Origin: JBKQVT01 sp963804825
GTDB lineage: Bacteria; Planctomycetota; Planctomycetia; Pirellulales; Thermoguttaceae
NCBI GenBank assembly: GCA_963804825.1
Contig: CAWDRV010000001.1
Coordinates: 558,001-622,000 of the forward strand
Length of the DNA stretch: 64,000 nucleotides
Direction of reading: 5' to 3'
Shown here: one piece after another, positions 36,937-45,764 of the stretch
Layout of the letters: every line of letters starts with the position of its first letter
Position numbering within the stretch: position 1 is the first letter of the stretch
The notes under the pieces: model-generated
What the model saw: the letters and a program-made list of their open reading frames with translations, nothing else
Told to the model about the DNA's origin: nothing
Database searches by the model: none
Translations under genes and position numbers: made by a program

Positions 36937-38061
36937 CTATAACGGGTTCCCGTTGAACACCTTGAGGATGTTCAAACCATCGGTCGTATCACACCAAACG
37001 TCGCCGGGTTGCATCGTCGATGTGCTCAGGTTATCGGGCCCCGCGGCGGCTTGCATAATTTCGTCGCCCGGCTGGACGCCGCGGACGTTCAGAGCGCTCA
37101 TGTAGAAGCCCGCGTTGGCCGCGACGCCGGATATAACATTGCCGTCCGCGCTGACCCACTCTTCGATGTCCACCGTCTGTTCCCAGCCAGCGATGGTTGC
37201 GTGGATAGCTTGGCCCCAGTTGTTTTGGGCAACGCCGTCAGCGCAAAGCCGGACGACCGAACAAGCCGGAGTCGCAACGTACTCATAATAAAGGCCGGGC
37301 GTTATGGATCCGCAAAATGCCGCGTTGGAAGCGTCTGTGTTGCCGATCGCGTAACCGATGCCGCCGCTTTCCGCCCCGGTCATCTCAATCCAGGTCAAGA
37401 AAGGCGCGGCCTGCGAGATGCCGACCCCGGCCGACAGAACGAATGCCTCGCCGGTCTCCGTCGCCTGTAAACTTGCCGAATAACTGGCGTGAGTCAGGGC
37501 CACGCTGCTTATCTGCTCGCCCTCGGCGAACGTGGCCGCCCCGAGGCCGCCTTGCCCCAGTGTCACGATCGCCACGCTGGTATCGACGCCCTCCGGCGGC
37601 GCTTCGAGGGTCAGGTAAACATTACCGCTGAGCCCGAGGACCATCTGCCCATCGGTGGCGGAGATGCCTTTGCCGATGGCCACCGCGCCGTTGCCCTCAT
37701 CGGTGGCCGATGCGAATGCCCCGATCGCCGTCGCCCCGCCGCCGGTGTCGTATGCCGCGGACCCTGCACCAATCGCCGTCGCGCCACCAGTGCCATCCTG
37801 GGCCGTTGACGCTGCGCCAAGCGCTATCGCGCCGCAGTCGTCGTCGACGGCGGTTGCGCCTGCGCCGAAGGCGAACGCCCCGCCGCCGATGACCGAGGTT
37901 GCCGTTGCCCCCGCCCCGATTGCCGCCGCCCCGCCACCGCCATCCGTTGCCTCCCCGCCTTGGGCGGAAACGCCGCCGAGATTCGCCAGCGCCACGAACG
38001 CACTCAGCACGTCCGAGAGGTTATTGGCCGGAATCAGCGGCACCGGTGTTGCAATGCTCAT
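36937..38061 (-). CDS. Fibre/spike protein with YadA-head-like repeats
   Basis: 374 residues. Residues about 45-150 are 14-residue repeats of the type GGGATAIGAGSAAYDT and GNGAVAIGKGISATD, the left-handed beta-roll of YadA-type trimeric adhesin heads, also found in phage fibres. The C-terminal 200 residues form a beta-rich domain (YSASLQATETGEAFVLSAGV, LYYEYVATPACSVVRLCADG). No signal peptide or membrane anchor, so it is a virion protein. A trimeric receptor-binding fibre or spike is the most likely role. Confidence 0.7.
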   Translation of the reverse strand: MSIATPVPLIPANNLSDVLSAFVALANLGGVSAQGGEATDGGGGAAAIGAGATATSVIGGGAFAFGAGATAVDDDCGAIALGAASTAQDGTGGATAIGAGSAAYDTGGGATAIGAFASATDEGNGAVAIGKGISATDGQMVLGLSGNVYLTLEAPPEGVDTSVAIVTLGQGGLGAATFAEGEQISSVALTHASYSASLQATETGEAFVLSAGVGISQAAPFLTWIEMTGAESGGIGYAIGNTDASNAAFCGSITPGLYYEYVATPACSVVRLCADGVAQNNWGQAIHATIAGWEQTVDIEEWVSADGNVISGVAANAGFYMSALNVRGVQPGDEIMQAAAGPDNLSTSTMQPGDVWCDTTDGLNILKVFNGNPL

Positions 38062-38076
38062 TCCTTACTCTCGCTC

Positions 38077-39132
38077 TCACGTCCCGAGGTTCTGCGGTCC
38101 GCTGGCCGCGGCGGCTGCCGCTTGGGCCGGCGGCGTCGCGTTCATCTGCAAATGCCCGACCTGGCCGGCGAGTTGTGACACCTGCTGCGCCAGCAAGTCC
38201 GCCTTCGCATGGGCCGCGGCATCGACGACGCCGACCGCCGCGCCGACGCCGGCGAGCCCGGGAATCGGCACCGGCAGCCCGGGAAGCGGCCCGCTCATCC
38301 AGGCCGGCAGCTTCGAGGCGACCTTGTCCTCGACCGAATCGAGCTTCTGCGCGATGCTCGCCAGCGTCGTGTTGCTCGGGTTCTGGGCCGCCAGGTTGTC
38401 GGCCAGCACGCGGATGGCCCCCTTGTGCTGGCCGATCAGGTGCAGCACCACCGCGGTGATGAGCCCGAGCACCAGCAAAACGACCCCGACCGCCTTGGCC
38501 GCGTCGCGCAGCGCTTGGTCCACGTTGCCCGCCTTTAGGTCCGCCTCGATTTTCTGCGCCGGCTTTCCCAGCGGCCCGGGCAGCTCGGCCAGTTTCTCCA
38601 GCTTGCCCTGCACCTTGTCCGCCAGCTCGAGCGCCGGCTTCAGCTTCGTGAGGTCCGCCTGGACCGGCTTCATGGCCTCCTCGATGGCCGGGCCGATCGC
38701 GGCCTTGGCGTCGTCGGCCTTCTTGGCCGCCTCTTTCGCCGTGTCGGTCGCCTCGCGGATCTGCGGGCCATAGTCCGGCCCGACTGCGGCCGCGGCCACG
38801 GGCTGCGCCGCGATGGCCTTTTCCTGCAATTCGATCAGCCGGTCGAGCTTCGCGCTGTAATCCGGGCCGGCCGCGATCGTTCCCTGGATCGTGGGCCAGG
38901 GGTTTTGCGCGCCGCCGTTGTTTTGCGGCTGCGCCCGGCGGAGCGGGAGCAAGCGGTCCTGTTGCAAGGGACATTGCCCGCCGGGACAGCAGCCGCCCGG
39001 GCACTGCACCAGCTCGGGGCAGGGCCGCCAGCCGTCGTCGCCGAGTCGCGCATCGAGGATTTGGGCGTGCGAAACGGCCGGCAAGAGGAGAACGGCAGCG
39101 AAACATAACCACAGAATCCGATGGGAGATCAT
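38077..39132 (-). CDS. Exported coiled-coil protein with one membrane helix
   Basis: 351 residues from ATG 39132 (MISHRILWLCFAAVLLLPAV), a good signal peptide cut after SHA. A Cys-rich stretch CPELVQCPGGCCPGGQCP follows, then Ala/Lys/Glu coiled coil (residues 95-210), a membrane helix at 214-234 (VGVVLLVLGLITAVVLHLIG) and a second helical region. The larger open frame upstream has no ribosome-binding site. At the position of lambda lysis genes (right end, next to cos), an envelope role in lysis is possible, but no lysis motif is visible. Confidence 0.6.
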   Translation of the reverse strand: MISHRILWLCFAAVLLLPAVSHAQILDARLGDDGWRPCPELVQCPGGCCPGGQCPLQQDRLLPLRRAQPQNNGGAQNPWPTIQGTIAAGPDYSAKLDRLIELQEKAIAAQPVAAAAVGPDYGPQIREATDTAKEAAKKADDAKAAIGPAIEEAMKPVQADLTKLKPALELADKVQGKLEKLAELPGPLGKPAQKIEADLKAGNVDQALRDAAKAVGVVLLVLGLITAVVLHLIGQHKGAIRVLADNLAAQNPSNTTLASIAQKLDSVEDKVASKLPAWMSGPLPGLPVPIPGLAGVGAAVGVVDAAAHAKADLLAQQVSQLAGQVGHLQMNATPPAQAAAAAASGPQNLGT

Positions 39133-39163
39133 GGGGGCACCCGAGGGGTTGCAGGGATGGGTT

Positions 39164-39874
39164 CTATCGGCGGCGCGCTGCGGCGCGGGCTGTTTGGTTT
39201 GCACGGGCTCGCGGGGACTGAAAATTGCAGGGCCGCTCGCCCCGGGCCATGGGGGCGGCATCCGTGAGCGCCATGGCCACCTTTCGCGGGGCCAGGCCCA
39301 TGCCGGGAGACGAGCCGGCCACTCCGCCTTCGAGGCTGTCCAGGAATTGCTCGTCGGCCCGATCCCAGATGGGGTCGGCCGGGGAACTTTGGGCGCCCTC
39401 GGCCTCGCTATTGCCGGCGACGAGCTTTCGCTGGTGGACGTCTTCATACCGACTTTGCTCGGCCGGCCGCAAGTCGAGATCGAGCTGCTGCATCGGCCCG
39501 TCGTCGCGCGTCCGCAGACCGGCCTTGCGCAGGGCCTCGCGCACGCGGCGGGCGCGGCAGACGCGGCAGGCCACGTGGGCCTGGACAAAGCAGCCGCAGG
39601 CCCGGCAGCGTTCGTGCGGGCCCGACAATGGGTCGGACGAATCGTCCCTGGCGACCGTCTGGGCCGGCAGAAGGCGATAGTCGGGCCGCCGGCCGAGGGC
39701 GATGGCGGACACAGTGCCCCGAGAGACGCCGGTGAGGCGTGCGATTTCGCGTTGGCTGGGCTGCTTGCCCTCGCTGACCGGCTTCAGCAGGAAGCGGATG
39801 TGTTGGACCGCCAATTCGTCGAGCACGTGCTTGCTCCGGGAGAGAGACCGGAGCAGCGGACGGCGAAAGAACAC
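39164..39874 (-). CDS. HTH regulator with zinc-finger motif
   Basis: 236 residues from GTG 39874. Residues 25-60 hold a helix-turn-helix (QPSQREIARLTGVSRGTVSA, then IALGRRPDY); residues 90-112 a CxxC...CxxC cluster (CRACGCFVQAHVACRVCRAR). I recall this HTH-plus-zinc-knuckle pair as a recurrent planctomycete regulator type. The C-terminal half is low-complexity. Lying upstream of the late right-end genes, it could act like lambda Q or as a repressor. No other regulator candidate was found on this side of cos. Confidence 0.65.
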   Translation of the reverse strand: MFFRRPLLRSLSRSKHVLDELAVQHIRFLLKPVSEGKQPSQREIARLTGVSRGTVSAIALGRRPDYRLLPAQTVARDDSSDPLSGPHERCRACGCFVQAHVACRVCRARRVREALRKAGLRTRDDGPMQQLDLDLRPAEQSRYEDVHQRKLVAGNSEAEGAQSSPADPIWDRADEQFLDSLEGGVAGSSPGMGLAPRKVAMALTDAAPMARGERPCNFQSPRARANQTARAAARRR

Positions 39875-40186
39875 CAGCGCCCGGTCAGGATAGCGGGGCT
39901 TCCCGGTGCGTTGGCGCTGGTCAGATTACCACGCCGGGTGGCCAGTCGCAAGCATTTTCCCGGCATGGAAAAACCCCGGGCGCGACGAAAAGGCCGAGCG
40001 GGCAATGGTTTATGCCAACGCACCGCCCGCCCGGCGCGCGCTCCAGGAGACGGTAATTTACCACAATCCCCCCCTGATTGGGAAGGGCAAAAGCTGGCCA
40101 GGCGCAAGCATGACGCATTCCGCCTATTTCATTATTGGCGATCTGGTCCGGGCCGAGCGGGCCGCCGTTAACAGAGGATGAGCCAG
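39875..40186. other. 312-bp gap upstream of regulator
   Basis: No convincing gene on either strand. It presumably carries the promoter for the minus-strand regulator and fibre genes. It contains the insertion point of IS copy 1 at its right edge. No clear -35/-10 seen. Confidence 0.4.
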
Positions 40187-40350
40187 AAAAGTATGGCATT
40201 GATATACCTGTTTCACCACGCTAAATTACCTATATTATCAGAAAAAACCCCTCTACAGACGCATTTTGTCGAATTCTTGCGGAATTGTGTGCTAGGCACT
40301 TGACGCACCGGGCCGACTTGATATAATAGAGGTAGATCAAGGGGAAAGAC

Positions 40351-40755
40351 ATGCGATTCCAAACACGAAAATCCTTCGGCCCGCGAATCAAATTGACCGA
40401 CCTGCAAATCGCCAAGATCGAACGGCAGGCGCGGGCCGCTGGCTTGTATGCGAATTGTGAGAATTGTCACACCGGATCGGCCTACATTGCGATTTACCTT
40501 CCCGAGTGGTGCACCAACATCGACAACGAACTGCTCTTGCAGCCGCAAGGTTGGGAAGAGAAAAAGATTCGACTGTCGGGCCACGACGAAGGCCACCGGC
40601 AGGACAGCACCCATGATGTGGTCGGCAGTAAGAGCGAGTGTCTTGCCGCTTTGAAACAGTGGTTGGCCGAGATCATCGAAGCGCTCCGGCCGGAAGCCAC
40701 AGCGATCATCGCCGCTCGACCGGAAGGCACCTTGGCAGACGATTGGAACCGTTAG
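40351..40755 (+). CDS. IS passenger protein, 134 residues (copy 1)
   Basis: MRFQTRKSFGPRIKLTDLQI, with CENCHTGSAYIAIYLPEWC and LAALKQWLAEIIEALRPEAT. Preceded by CAAGGGGAAAG. Soluble alpha/beta protein with paired cysteines; no family known. Intact and identical in both IS copies, 12 bp upstream of the transposase, so it belongs to the element. Confidence 0.75.
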   Translation: MRFQTRKSFGPRIKLTDLQIAKIERQARAAGLYANCENCHTGSAYIAIYLPEWCTNIDNELLLQPQGWEEKKIRLSGHDEGHRQDSTHDVVGSKSECLAALKQWLAEIIEALRPEATAIIAARPEGTLADDWNR

Positions 40756-40767
40756 GAGAAACTCGCC

Positions 40768-41728
40768 ATGATCGACCATCCCGAAACATTGTTGCAGGCC
40801 GTCCGCTACTTCGCCGACATGGAAATCTGCAACGACTACATGCGGCGGATCAAGTGGCCGCGCGGCCGAATCGTCTGCCCGCATTGCGGAGGCGAGCGGA
40901 TCGGGGAAATCACGAGCCGCCACCTGTTGCGGTGTAAAGACTGTCGCAAGCAGTTCTCTCACAAGCTCGGCACGATCTTTGAGGACAGCCCGTTGGGCCT
41001 CGACAAATGGTTCGTTGCCGTGTGGGCAATCGCCAACTGCCGCAACGGCATCAGTAGCCATGAACTCGCCCGCGCCATCGGCGTGACTCAAAAGAGCGCT
41101 TGGTTTATGCTGCACCGGATTCGGATGGCGATGGAGTGCAGATCGTTTGGAAAATTCGACGGGCCAGCGGAGGCCGACACGTCCTATGTCGGCGGCCGCG
41201 CCGAGAACATGCACAAACGCCGGCGCGAACGAGTGATTCAAGGCCGCGGCGCAGTTGGCAAGACGGCCGTCCATGCGGTGCTCCAGCGCACAACGGAAAC
41301 GGGGCCAAGCCAAGTCGATGTGGCCGTTGTTGCGCGAAGAATCCGCCGACTTGCTCGGTGAAGTTCGCAGTCGCGTTCGCTACGGCGCACAAGTCTACAC
41401 CGACTCGGCTCTCGCCTACAACAATTTGTGCTTGACCCACGCCCACCAGGCCGTGGACCATTCGGAGCGGTACGTCGATGGGGAGGCCCACACAAACGGT
41501 TGCGAAAACTTTTGGAGTCTCTTCAAGCGGACCGTCAAGGGCACCTACGTTGCCATCGCGCCGTTCCATGTCGGCCGATATGTCAGTGAGCAGACCTTCC
41601 GATTCAACAACCGGCTGAAGTCTGATTTCGGCCGGTTCTTTCGCGCACTCTCTCAGGTTCTCGGCAAACGGTTGACCTACCGCGAACTGGCTGCCGTGGG
41701 GGACTGCGGTTTCATGGGGATTCGATAA
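40768..41728 (+). pseudogene. IS1595 transposase, frameshifted (copy 1)
   Basis: Same gene as the intact 50415-51377 copy, but a CG is missing in TTGCGCGAAGA near 41335, so the frame stops at 41361 after the first catalytic Asp; the remaining DDE/N part is in another frame. If real this copy cannot move by itself but could be moved by the enzyme of copy 2. Confidence 0.85.
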
Positions 41729-41744
41729 CACAGGAGGAAGGCCG

Positions 41745-41870
41745 ATGGCCAGGGAGAGCAAGAAGCCGAAGGGTTGGAAGGCATTTGACAAACTGGCGCG
41801 CGGGCTGGTGCGCGTGCCGAAGGCCGAAGCGATCCGCAAGGAGTCGCGGCGGAAGAAACGCAGTAAGTAA
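41745..41870 (+). CDS. Small basic IS-encoded protein, 41 residues (copy 1, intact)
   Basis: MARESKKPKGWKAFDKLARG then LVRVPKAEAIRKESRRKKRS. Preceded by CAGGAGGAAGG at ideal spacing. I recall similar KPKGWKAFDxLARKLVxVPK mini-proteins beside IS1595-type transposases in planctomycetes. Role unknown; very basic, so nucleic-acid binding is plausible. Frame broken in copy 2. Confidence 0.7.
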   Translation: MARESKKPKGWKAFDKLARGLVRVPKAEAIRKESRRKKRSK

Positions 41871-41989
41871 AATCGAAGTCCGATCATCGGTCAGATCGGA
41901 TTCTCGGGTTATGGTGAGCCAAGTAAGTCAGTGCCAAAAGTATCGCCCAGATCGCCAACGCCCAACCTGTGCTCATTGCTCGTGCTTTC

Positions 41990-42021
41990 CTCTGCGTCCC
42001 TGCGTCTCCGCGCGAGCTTAC
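41990..42021. repeat. Family C repeat
   Basis: CTCTGCGTCCCTGCGTCTCC followed by GCGCGAGCTTACC, at the end of the minus-strand gene at 42018. Confidence 0.55.
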
Positions 42022-42302
42022 CGGTCCCCTTGGCTGCGGAACGGCCCATCACCACTGCCGAAAATCTCTTCCCTGAACATCTCGGGCGTGATCCGCGAGA
42101 AGTCGCGCCGGCAGGTCGGGCACGCCGTGACCGCCCGGCCCAGCCCGCGGCGGCCGCGGCGATGCGGATAAAAGAGAATCCGCGACACCGAACCGGAGAG
42201 CGAACGCCGCGGCCCCGGGCACGACCGACCGCCGGACGGCGGCACAATGACGACGGTGAACGGGTGCCCACAGACGCACTGGGTGGTGATCGTTTCCATC
42301 AT
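42018..42302 (-). CDS. Small zinc-ribbon protein
   Basis: About 94 residues. ATG 42302 overlaps the upstream TAA (TAATG). Two cysteine pairs, TQCVCGHPFTVVIVPPSGG and VTACPTCRRDFSRITPEMFR, point to a zinc ribbon. An Arg-rich linker between them may include a frame error. Phage accessory protein of unknown role. Confidence 0.5.
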   Translation of the reverse strand: MMETITTQCVCGHPFTVVIVPPSGGRSCPGPRRSLSGSVSRILFYPHRRGRRGLGRAVTACPTCRRDFSRITPEMFREEIFGSGDGPFRSQGDR

Positions 42303-42822
42303 TATGCGGCCTCGCAGCGAGAACAAAGATCGTCGGCCACCCAAGAACACCCGCCCTTGCAGCCGTCCAGGTCCGTGCAGCCGCAGACGCGGCACTGCGG
42401 CTCCCACTCCGCCCGCGCGAGCGCTTCGTCGGGAATCTCAAAAATTCCCTGTTGGCCGCGGTAGGGGATCGGTTGTAAAAGCCGTCGCGGCCGGCGGAGC
42501 AGCAGGCACTGCGGCCCCGAGGCGTGGATATGGTGTTTCAGCCAGCCGATCGGCGAGCGGTCCGGGGCGCGGGCAGGGCCTCGATCGACTGGCACCCGAT
42601 CAGCTCGACGCTGCCGAGGATCATGCCCATCGGCAGTTTTTCAGGCACCGGTCCGCGCCACGTCGCCAGCCATGCGGTCGAGCTGCCCGCGTGGATCAGG
42701 AGCGGTCCGCGATAACTTGTCTTCCAGTTCCGGTTTTCAATTTGCTTGATATCCTCGATGGCGATCCCGGGCCATCCGACGATCAGCGAAGCATAGGGCT
42801 GGCAGACGGTCAGGGCCTTCAT
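42302..42822 (-). CDS. ASCH-domain protein with C-terminal zinc finger (frameshift)
   Basis: About 173 residues. Starts at 42822 (MKALTVCQPYASLIVGWPGI; overlap ATGA with upstream gene). KQIENRNWKTSYRGPLLIHA is the ASCH/EVE signature (RNA or modified-base binding). Near 42560 the frame changes to continue WLKHHIHASGPQCLLLRRPR and YRGQQGIFEIPDEALARAEW, closing the domain. The end has CRVCGCTDLDGCKGGCSWVA and DLCSRC, a Cys-rich finger common in phage genomes. The pair suggests a protein binding modified or structured nucleic acid; note the methyltransferase in the same block. Confidence 0.7.
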
Positions 42823-43343
42823 CGCGGGAACTCCTGCACTCGCAAATCCTCGGGCCAGTCGGCCGGGTCCGGTTTCCACACGAAGCCGTAGGCGTCCTGG
42901 CCGTCCCGAAAATATCCCGTCAGGATCCTTGTCGCCCGGAAGCCGAGCCGGCGGAAGAACAGTTGCGCGTCGAGGTTTCGTTCGCCGATAAGGGTCGCTA
43001 ACCCAGCGCGGCGCTCGATCGACTCGACCAGTTTCCGCGCGATCCCGCGGCGGCACAGGCTCGGGGCGACCACGAGATCGAGGATCTCCATCGGTTCGAT
43101 CCGCCCGGGTCGCCGCGGCCGCAGTCGTCGAAAGATCACGAAGCCCGCCACGCGGTCGCAAAGCTCGGCGACCAGGCCGGCCGTGCCCCGGCATTTCAGC
43201 GTCCGGTCGAAGTCCCGCTGCGTCCAGGGATCGGCGAACCAGGCTCGTTCGATGGCAAGCACGGCGGGAAAGTGCCGTGGCTCGATCCAGCCGATCTGGA
43301 TGGTCAGCTCTTGCTGCCGGCGTTTCAGTCGGAACATCTTCAT
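42819..43343 (-). CDS. GNAT-family acetyltransferase
   Basis: 174 residues, MKMFRLKRRQQELTIQIGWI. RimI-like core: FPAVLAIERAWFADPWTQRD, GRIEPMEILDLVVAPSLCRR with GIARKLVESIERR (acetyl-CoA-binding Q/RxxGxG/A motif as RRGIARK), and NLDAQLFFRRLGFRATRILT (motif B). Substrate unknown; protein N-acetylation is common in this group. Coupled by ATGA to the ASCH gene. GNAT genes occur in early regions of several phages. Confidence 0.85.
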   Translation of the reverse strand: MKMFRLKRRQQELTIQIGWIEPRHFPAVLAIERAWFADPWTQRDFDRTLKCRGTAGLVAELCDRVAGFVIFRRLRPRRPGRIEPMEILDLVVAPSLCRRGIARKLVESIERRAGLATLIGERNLDAQLFFRRLGFRATRILTGYFRDGQDAYGFVWKPDPADWPEDLRVQEFPR

Positions 43344-43347
43344 CGCC

Positions 43348-43385
43348 TCCGAGAACTTAGAGCTTAAATCTTAGTTCTTAGTCCT
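43348..43385. repeat. Family B repeat
   Basis: GAGAACTTAGAGCTTAAATC and TTAGTTCTTAGTCC, downstream of the short gene at 43399. A second array lies upstream of that gene at 43589-43625 (TCTAAGTTCTAAGCCCTAAG). Confidence 0.6.
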
Positions 43386-43398
43386 TGCGTTTCTTCCG

Positions 43399-43578
43399 TC
43401 AGTTGACGCTTGGCACGAGCAGGCGGCGTTTCCATTCGATGGTAAGCTGCCGGATATCGTCGACCAACGCCTTCGGGATCATTTCCAGGCTGGGATGGGC
43501 GCCCACCGTGTCGGCGATCTGATCCGCCAAGCCGTAGTTCTGGGCGACCGGCACGGGCATGGGTTTCGGATTGTCCAT
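43399..43578 (-). CDS. 59-residue protein, unknown
   Basis: MDNPKPMPVPVAQNYGLADQ at the start, then IADTVGAHPSLEMIPKALVD and DIRQLTIEWKRRLLVPSVN. Preceded by GAAAGGAACGCGCG. A helical C-terminal half. Bounded on both sides by family B repeats. Too short for many gene finders; codon pattern and clean ends support it. Confidence 0.55.
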   Translation of the reverse strand: MDNPKPMPVPVAQNYGLADQIADTVGAHPSLEMIPKALVDDIRQLTIEWKRRLLVPSVN

Positions 43579-43620
43579 CGCGCGTTCCTTTCTAAGTTCT
43601 AAGCCCTAAGTTCTAAGCGC

Positions 43621-44061
43621 TCAGCTCTTCGGTTTCGTCGCCTGCGGCCGCGACTGCTCCGATTCCGTTGTGCCGGCAAACTCCGGATGCTGTCCGCTCA
43701 TGTGCCGCTTCAGGTTGACGAAATGCCGCTTGCAGCAGGGACAGACGCCGTTGGCGACCCGCCGTCTGATCTTCGTCACGACGCCCTTGGTCGCCCGCAA
43801 CTGGGCGCCGATGCGGCCCTTCTCGCGCTGTTCCCACGCCACGTCGCCCTCCAGGTTCGTCCGAATGCGCTTCGCCTGTTCAAGTTCCCGGCGAAGTCTT
43901 GCGTTCTCGGGTTGACTGTAGAAGTTGTGACCGTTTGGACAGAAGAACCCTTCGCCCGTGTTAAAGCAGCGATCATATTTGGCCTGCGACAAGCCGAACA
44001 AAATATCGCAGACTCCGCACTGAACTACGACGAGCGTTCGCATTACAACTTGCGTTTCCAT
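43621..44061 (-). CDS. Zinc-finger protein with coiled coil
   Basis: 146 residues. N-terminal Cys/His set VVQCGVCDILFGL and GEGFFCPNGHNFYS; a coiled coil (residues 50-95); and a C-terminal CCHH finger GVCPCCKRHFVNLKRHMSGQ HP. DNA binding is likely. I remember such three-part proteins as common small phage/planctomycete genes, without known role. Starts 10 bases after the ParB-like gene. Confidence 0.65.
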   Translation of the reverse strand: METQVVMRTLVVVQCGVCDILFGLSQAKYDRCFNTGEGFFCPNGHNFYSQPENARLRRELEQAKRIRTNLEGDVAWEQREKGRIGAQLRATKGVVTKIRRRVANGVCPCCKRHFVNLKRHMSGQHPEFAGTTESEQSRPQATKPKS

Positions 44062-44070
44062 TTTCCGACC

Positions 44071-45764
44071 TTAACCCTTCGGTTTCTTCGGTTTCATCAG
44101 TTCCGCCGGCGGCTTTAGCAACCGGGCTCGGCCGGCGAGCGCCTTGACCAGGCCGTCCTTGGTGACGCTGCTATGCGGATGGCTGGGGCCGCAGCGGGCG
44201 GCAATTTCCGCAAGCGCCGTCTTGTCGTGCAACTCGAAGTAGCGCTGCGTCAGGTTCTCGCCCAGGGCCTCCTTGCGCCAGGCCGCGTCCAGGTCGATCG
44301 CCAGTTGCTCCGTGATCGCCAGCACGGCGTCGTCGGGCACATGCTGGTCCCGGTTGCCCTTTTCGTCCCAAAAGGCGATGGCTAGCCAGTCGAGGGCCCG
44401 GTCAATCACCTGGCCGTCCTCGACGGCGAGCAGCGCCGACAGGCAGCGGTGATCCGTGCAATGCAGCAGCCCGATCAAGATGTTTTCGCGGCGACTTACG
44501 CGGAACCATCGGCCGCTACTGCCCGTGCCCGGTTCGCGCACCCAATCGCCCGACGCCGCGAAGTAGAGCGACAGCCGCAACACGTCCTCCCGGCTGACCT
44601 GGCGTTCGGTGCAGGCCCGGGCGATCAGCCGCCGCCGCCAGTCGATGGCGAGGTGCCAGACGCCGCGCGCGAGCCGCCGGGCCTGCTCCGCCTTAACCTG
44701 CGCTCATGCGCCGCCAGCCGTTTCTGTTGTCCTGCGGTGGGTTTCCGATCCTTTCCTTCCGCCCTCCGCGCTCCGCCCTCCGCCTTTGATCTCGCCTTCT
44801 TCTCGAAGATCGGCTTTTCGTGGGCCAGTTGCAGTTTGGTCCACGCCTTCAGGTTCGTGGCCACTTCGCGGATGCTGCCGTTGTCGCCGGCGATCCTGAC
44901 GATGCCCAGGGCGGCCCGGTGCTCCGGCGCCACGCGGAACACGGGGACTTCGTCCCAATGGCCGTTCGTCGCGCAGCGAACCTTGCCCGCCAGAGGCCGC
45001 GTGCAATTCCCCAAGGCGTATTCGATCCGGTGCTGCCATTGCCGCAGGGATGGGACCTCGCCCCGCTGCTCGCCCCATTCCCGCCGCTGGACCGCCTTCA
45101 GGACCCCCGGAATCTTCGCGTAGGGCACCAGCGCCCGGGCGTGGCTCGGGGGTATTTCACGTGAAATGATCTTGACCTGGACGTCCGCCGGCAGCTCCAG
45201 CAGCCGCAGCCGGTTGCTGACCTGGCCCTGGGAAAGCCCGAGTTGCTGGGCCAGTTCGGTCGGCCCCGCGGCGTCGCCCGCGTCCAGGGCCGCCTTCATG
45301 GCCCGGGCCTCTTCGATGGCGTTCAGGTCCTTCCGCTGGAGGGCCGTGGCCAGCACGATCGCCCGGACCTGGGCGTCGGTGTAGTCGCCGATCTCCGCCC
45401 GGATAGTCTTCCAGCCGAGCAGCTTGACCGCCCGCAGCCGCCGCTCGCCAGCGACCAGCTCGTAGCGCAAGAGCCGCGGCCCCCTGCCCGTCGCCGGGCG
45501 GACGGCGATCGGCTGGAGTTGCCCCTGGGCGGCGATCGTTTCGGCGAAGGCCCTGATTTCCTCGGCGGGAAAATCTTGTCGCGGCTGGAACGGGCATCGT
45601 GCGATGCTCCCCGTCTCCAAGTCCATCGGCCGAACTTCGCATCGGACGACCCGCCGCGACAGGCCCGGGTCCACGTGCCCGTTGCCCGATCCTCCCACTG
45701 CTCCGCGTCTCGGCGCCTCCGCGTGAGTTTTTCTTTTTTCCCGCATTTCGGCTGCCGTCGTCAT
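44071..45764 (-). CDS. ParB/Spo0J-like DNA-binding protein (frameshift)
   Basis: About 564 residues over two frames joined near 44690. ParB N-terminal core: CEVRPMDLETG, then CPFQPRQDFPAEEIRAFAET, QLQPIAVRP and YELVAGERRLRAVKLLGWKT (GERR box, CTPase/nuclease fold). The HTH follows: GPTELAQQLGLSQGQVSNRL and PPSHARALVPYAK. The long C-terminal part (SLRQWQHRIEYALGNCTRPL to QVSREDVLRLSLYFAASGDW) is unlike chromosomal ParB and fits phage 'ParB-like nuclease' proteins. The start at 45764 has AGGGAGG, but an intergenic-type repeat sits in codons 12-24, so ATG 45626 is an alternative. A parS-like palindrome lies within the gene. No ParA is encoded nearby. Confidence 0.75.
45153..45168. promoter_or_regulatory. 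parS-like palindrome inside the parB-like gene
   Basis: TATTTCACGTGAAATG; the inner ATTTCACGTGAAAT is a perfect 14-bp palindrome and the 12-bp core TTTCACGTGAAA equals the centre of the bacterial parS consensus TGTTTCACGTGAAACA (13 of 16 match). It lies in the codons for IISREI. Confidence 0.6.
45699..45735. repeat. Family C repeat inside the methyltransferase/ParB junction
   Basis: CTCCGCGTCTCGGCGCCTCC followed by GCGTGAGTTTTTC. It is in an open frame (reads HAEAPRRGAV), unlike the other copies, which are intergenic. Confidence 0.6.

Larger units (their letters stand above)
40195..41935 (+). mobile_element. IS1595-family insertion sequence, copy 1
   Basis: 1741 bp. Ends GGCATTGATATACC... 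and, inverted, GGCACTGACTTACTTGGC form imperfect terminal inverted repeats. Flanked by the perfect 8-bp target duplication AAAAGTAT (40187-40194 and 41936-41943). Carries three genes: a 134-residue passenger, transposase, and a 41-residue basic protein. Identical in length and nearly in sequence to copy 2 at 49842-51582; it lacks one CG near 41335, which breaks the transposase. Confidence 0.95.

Noticed and set aside
38891..40171. 426-residue plus-strand frame across 39-40 kb
   Set aside because: Opposite the signal-peptide protein and HTH regulator; composition typical of an antisense shadow.
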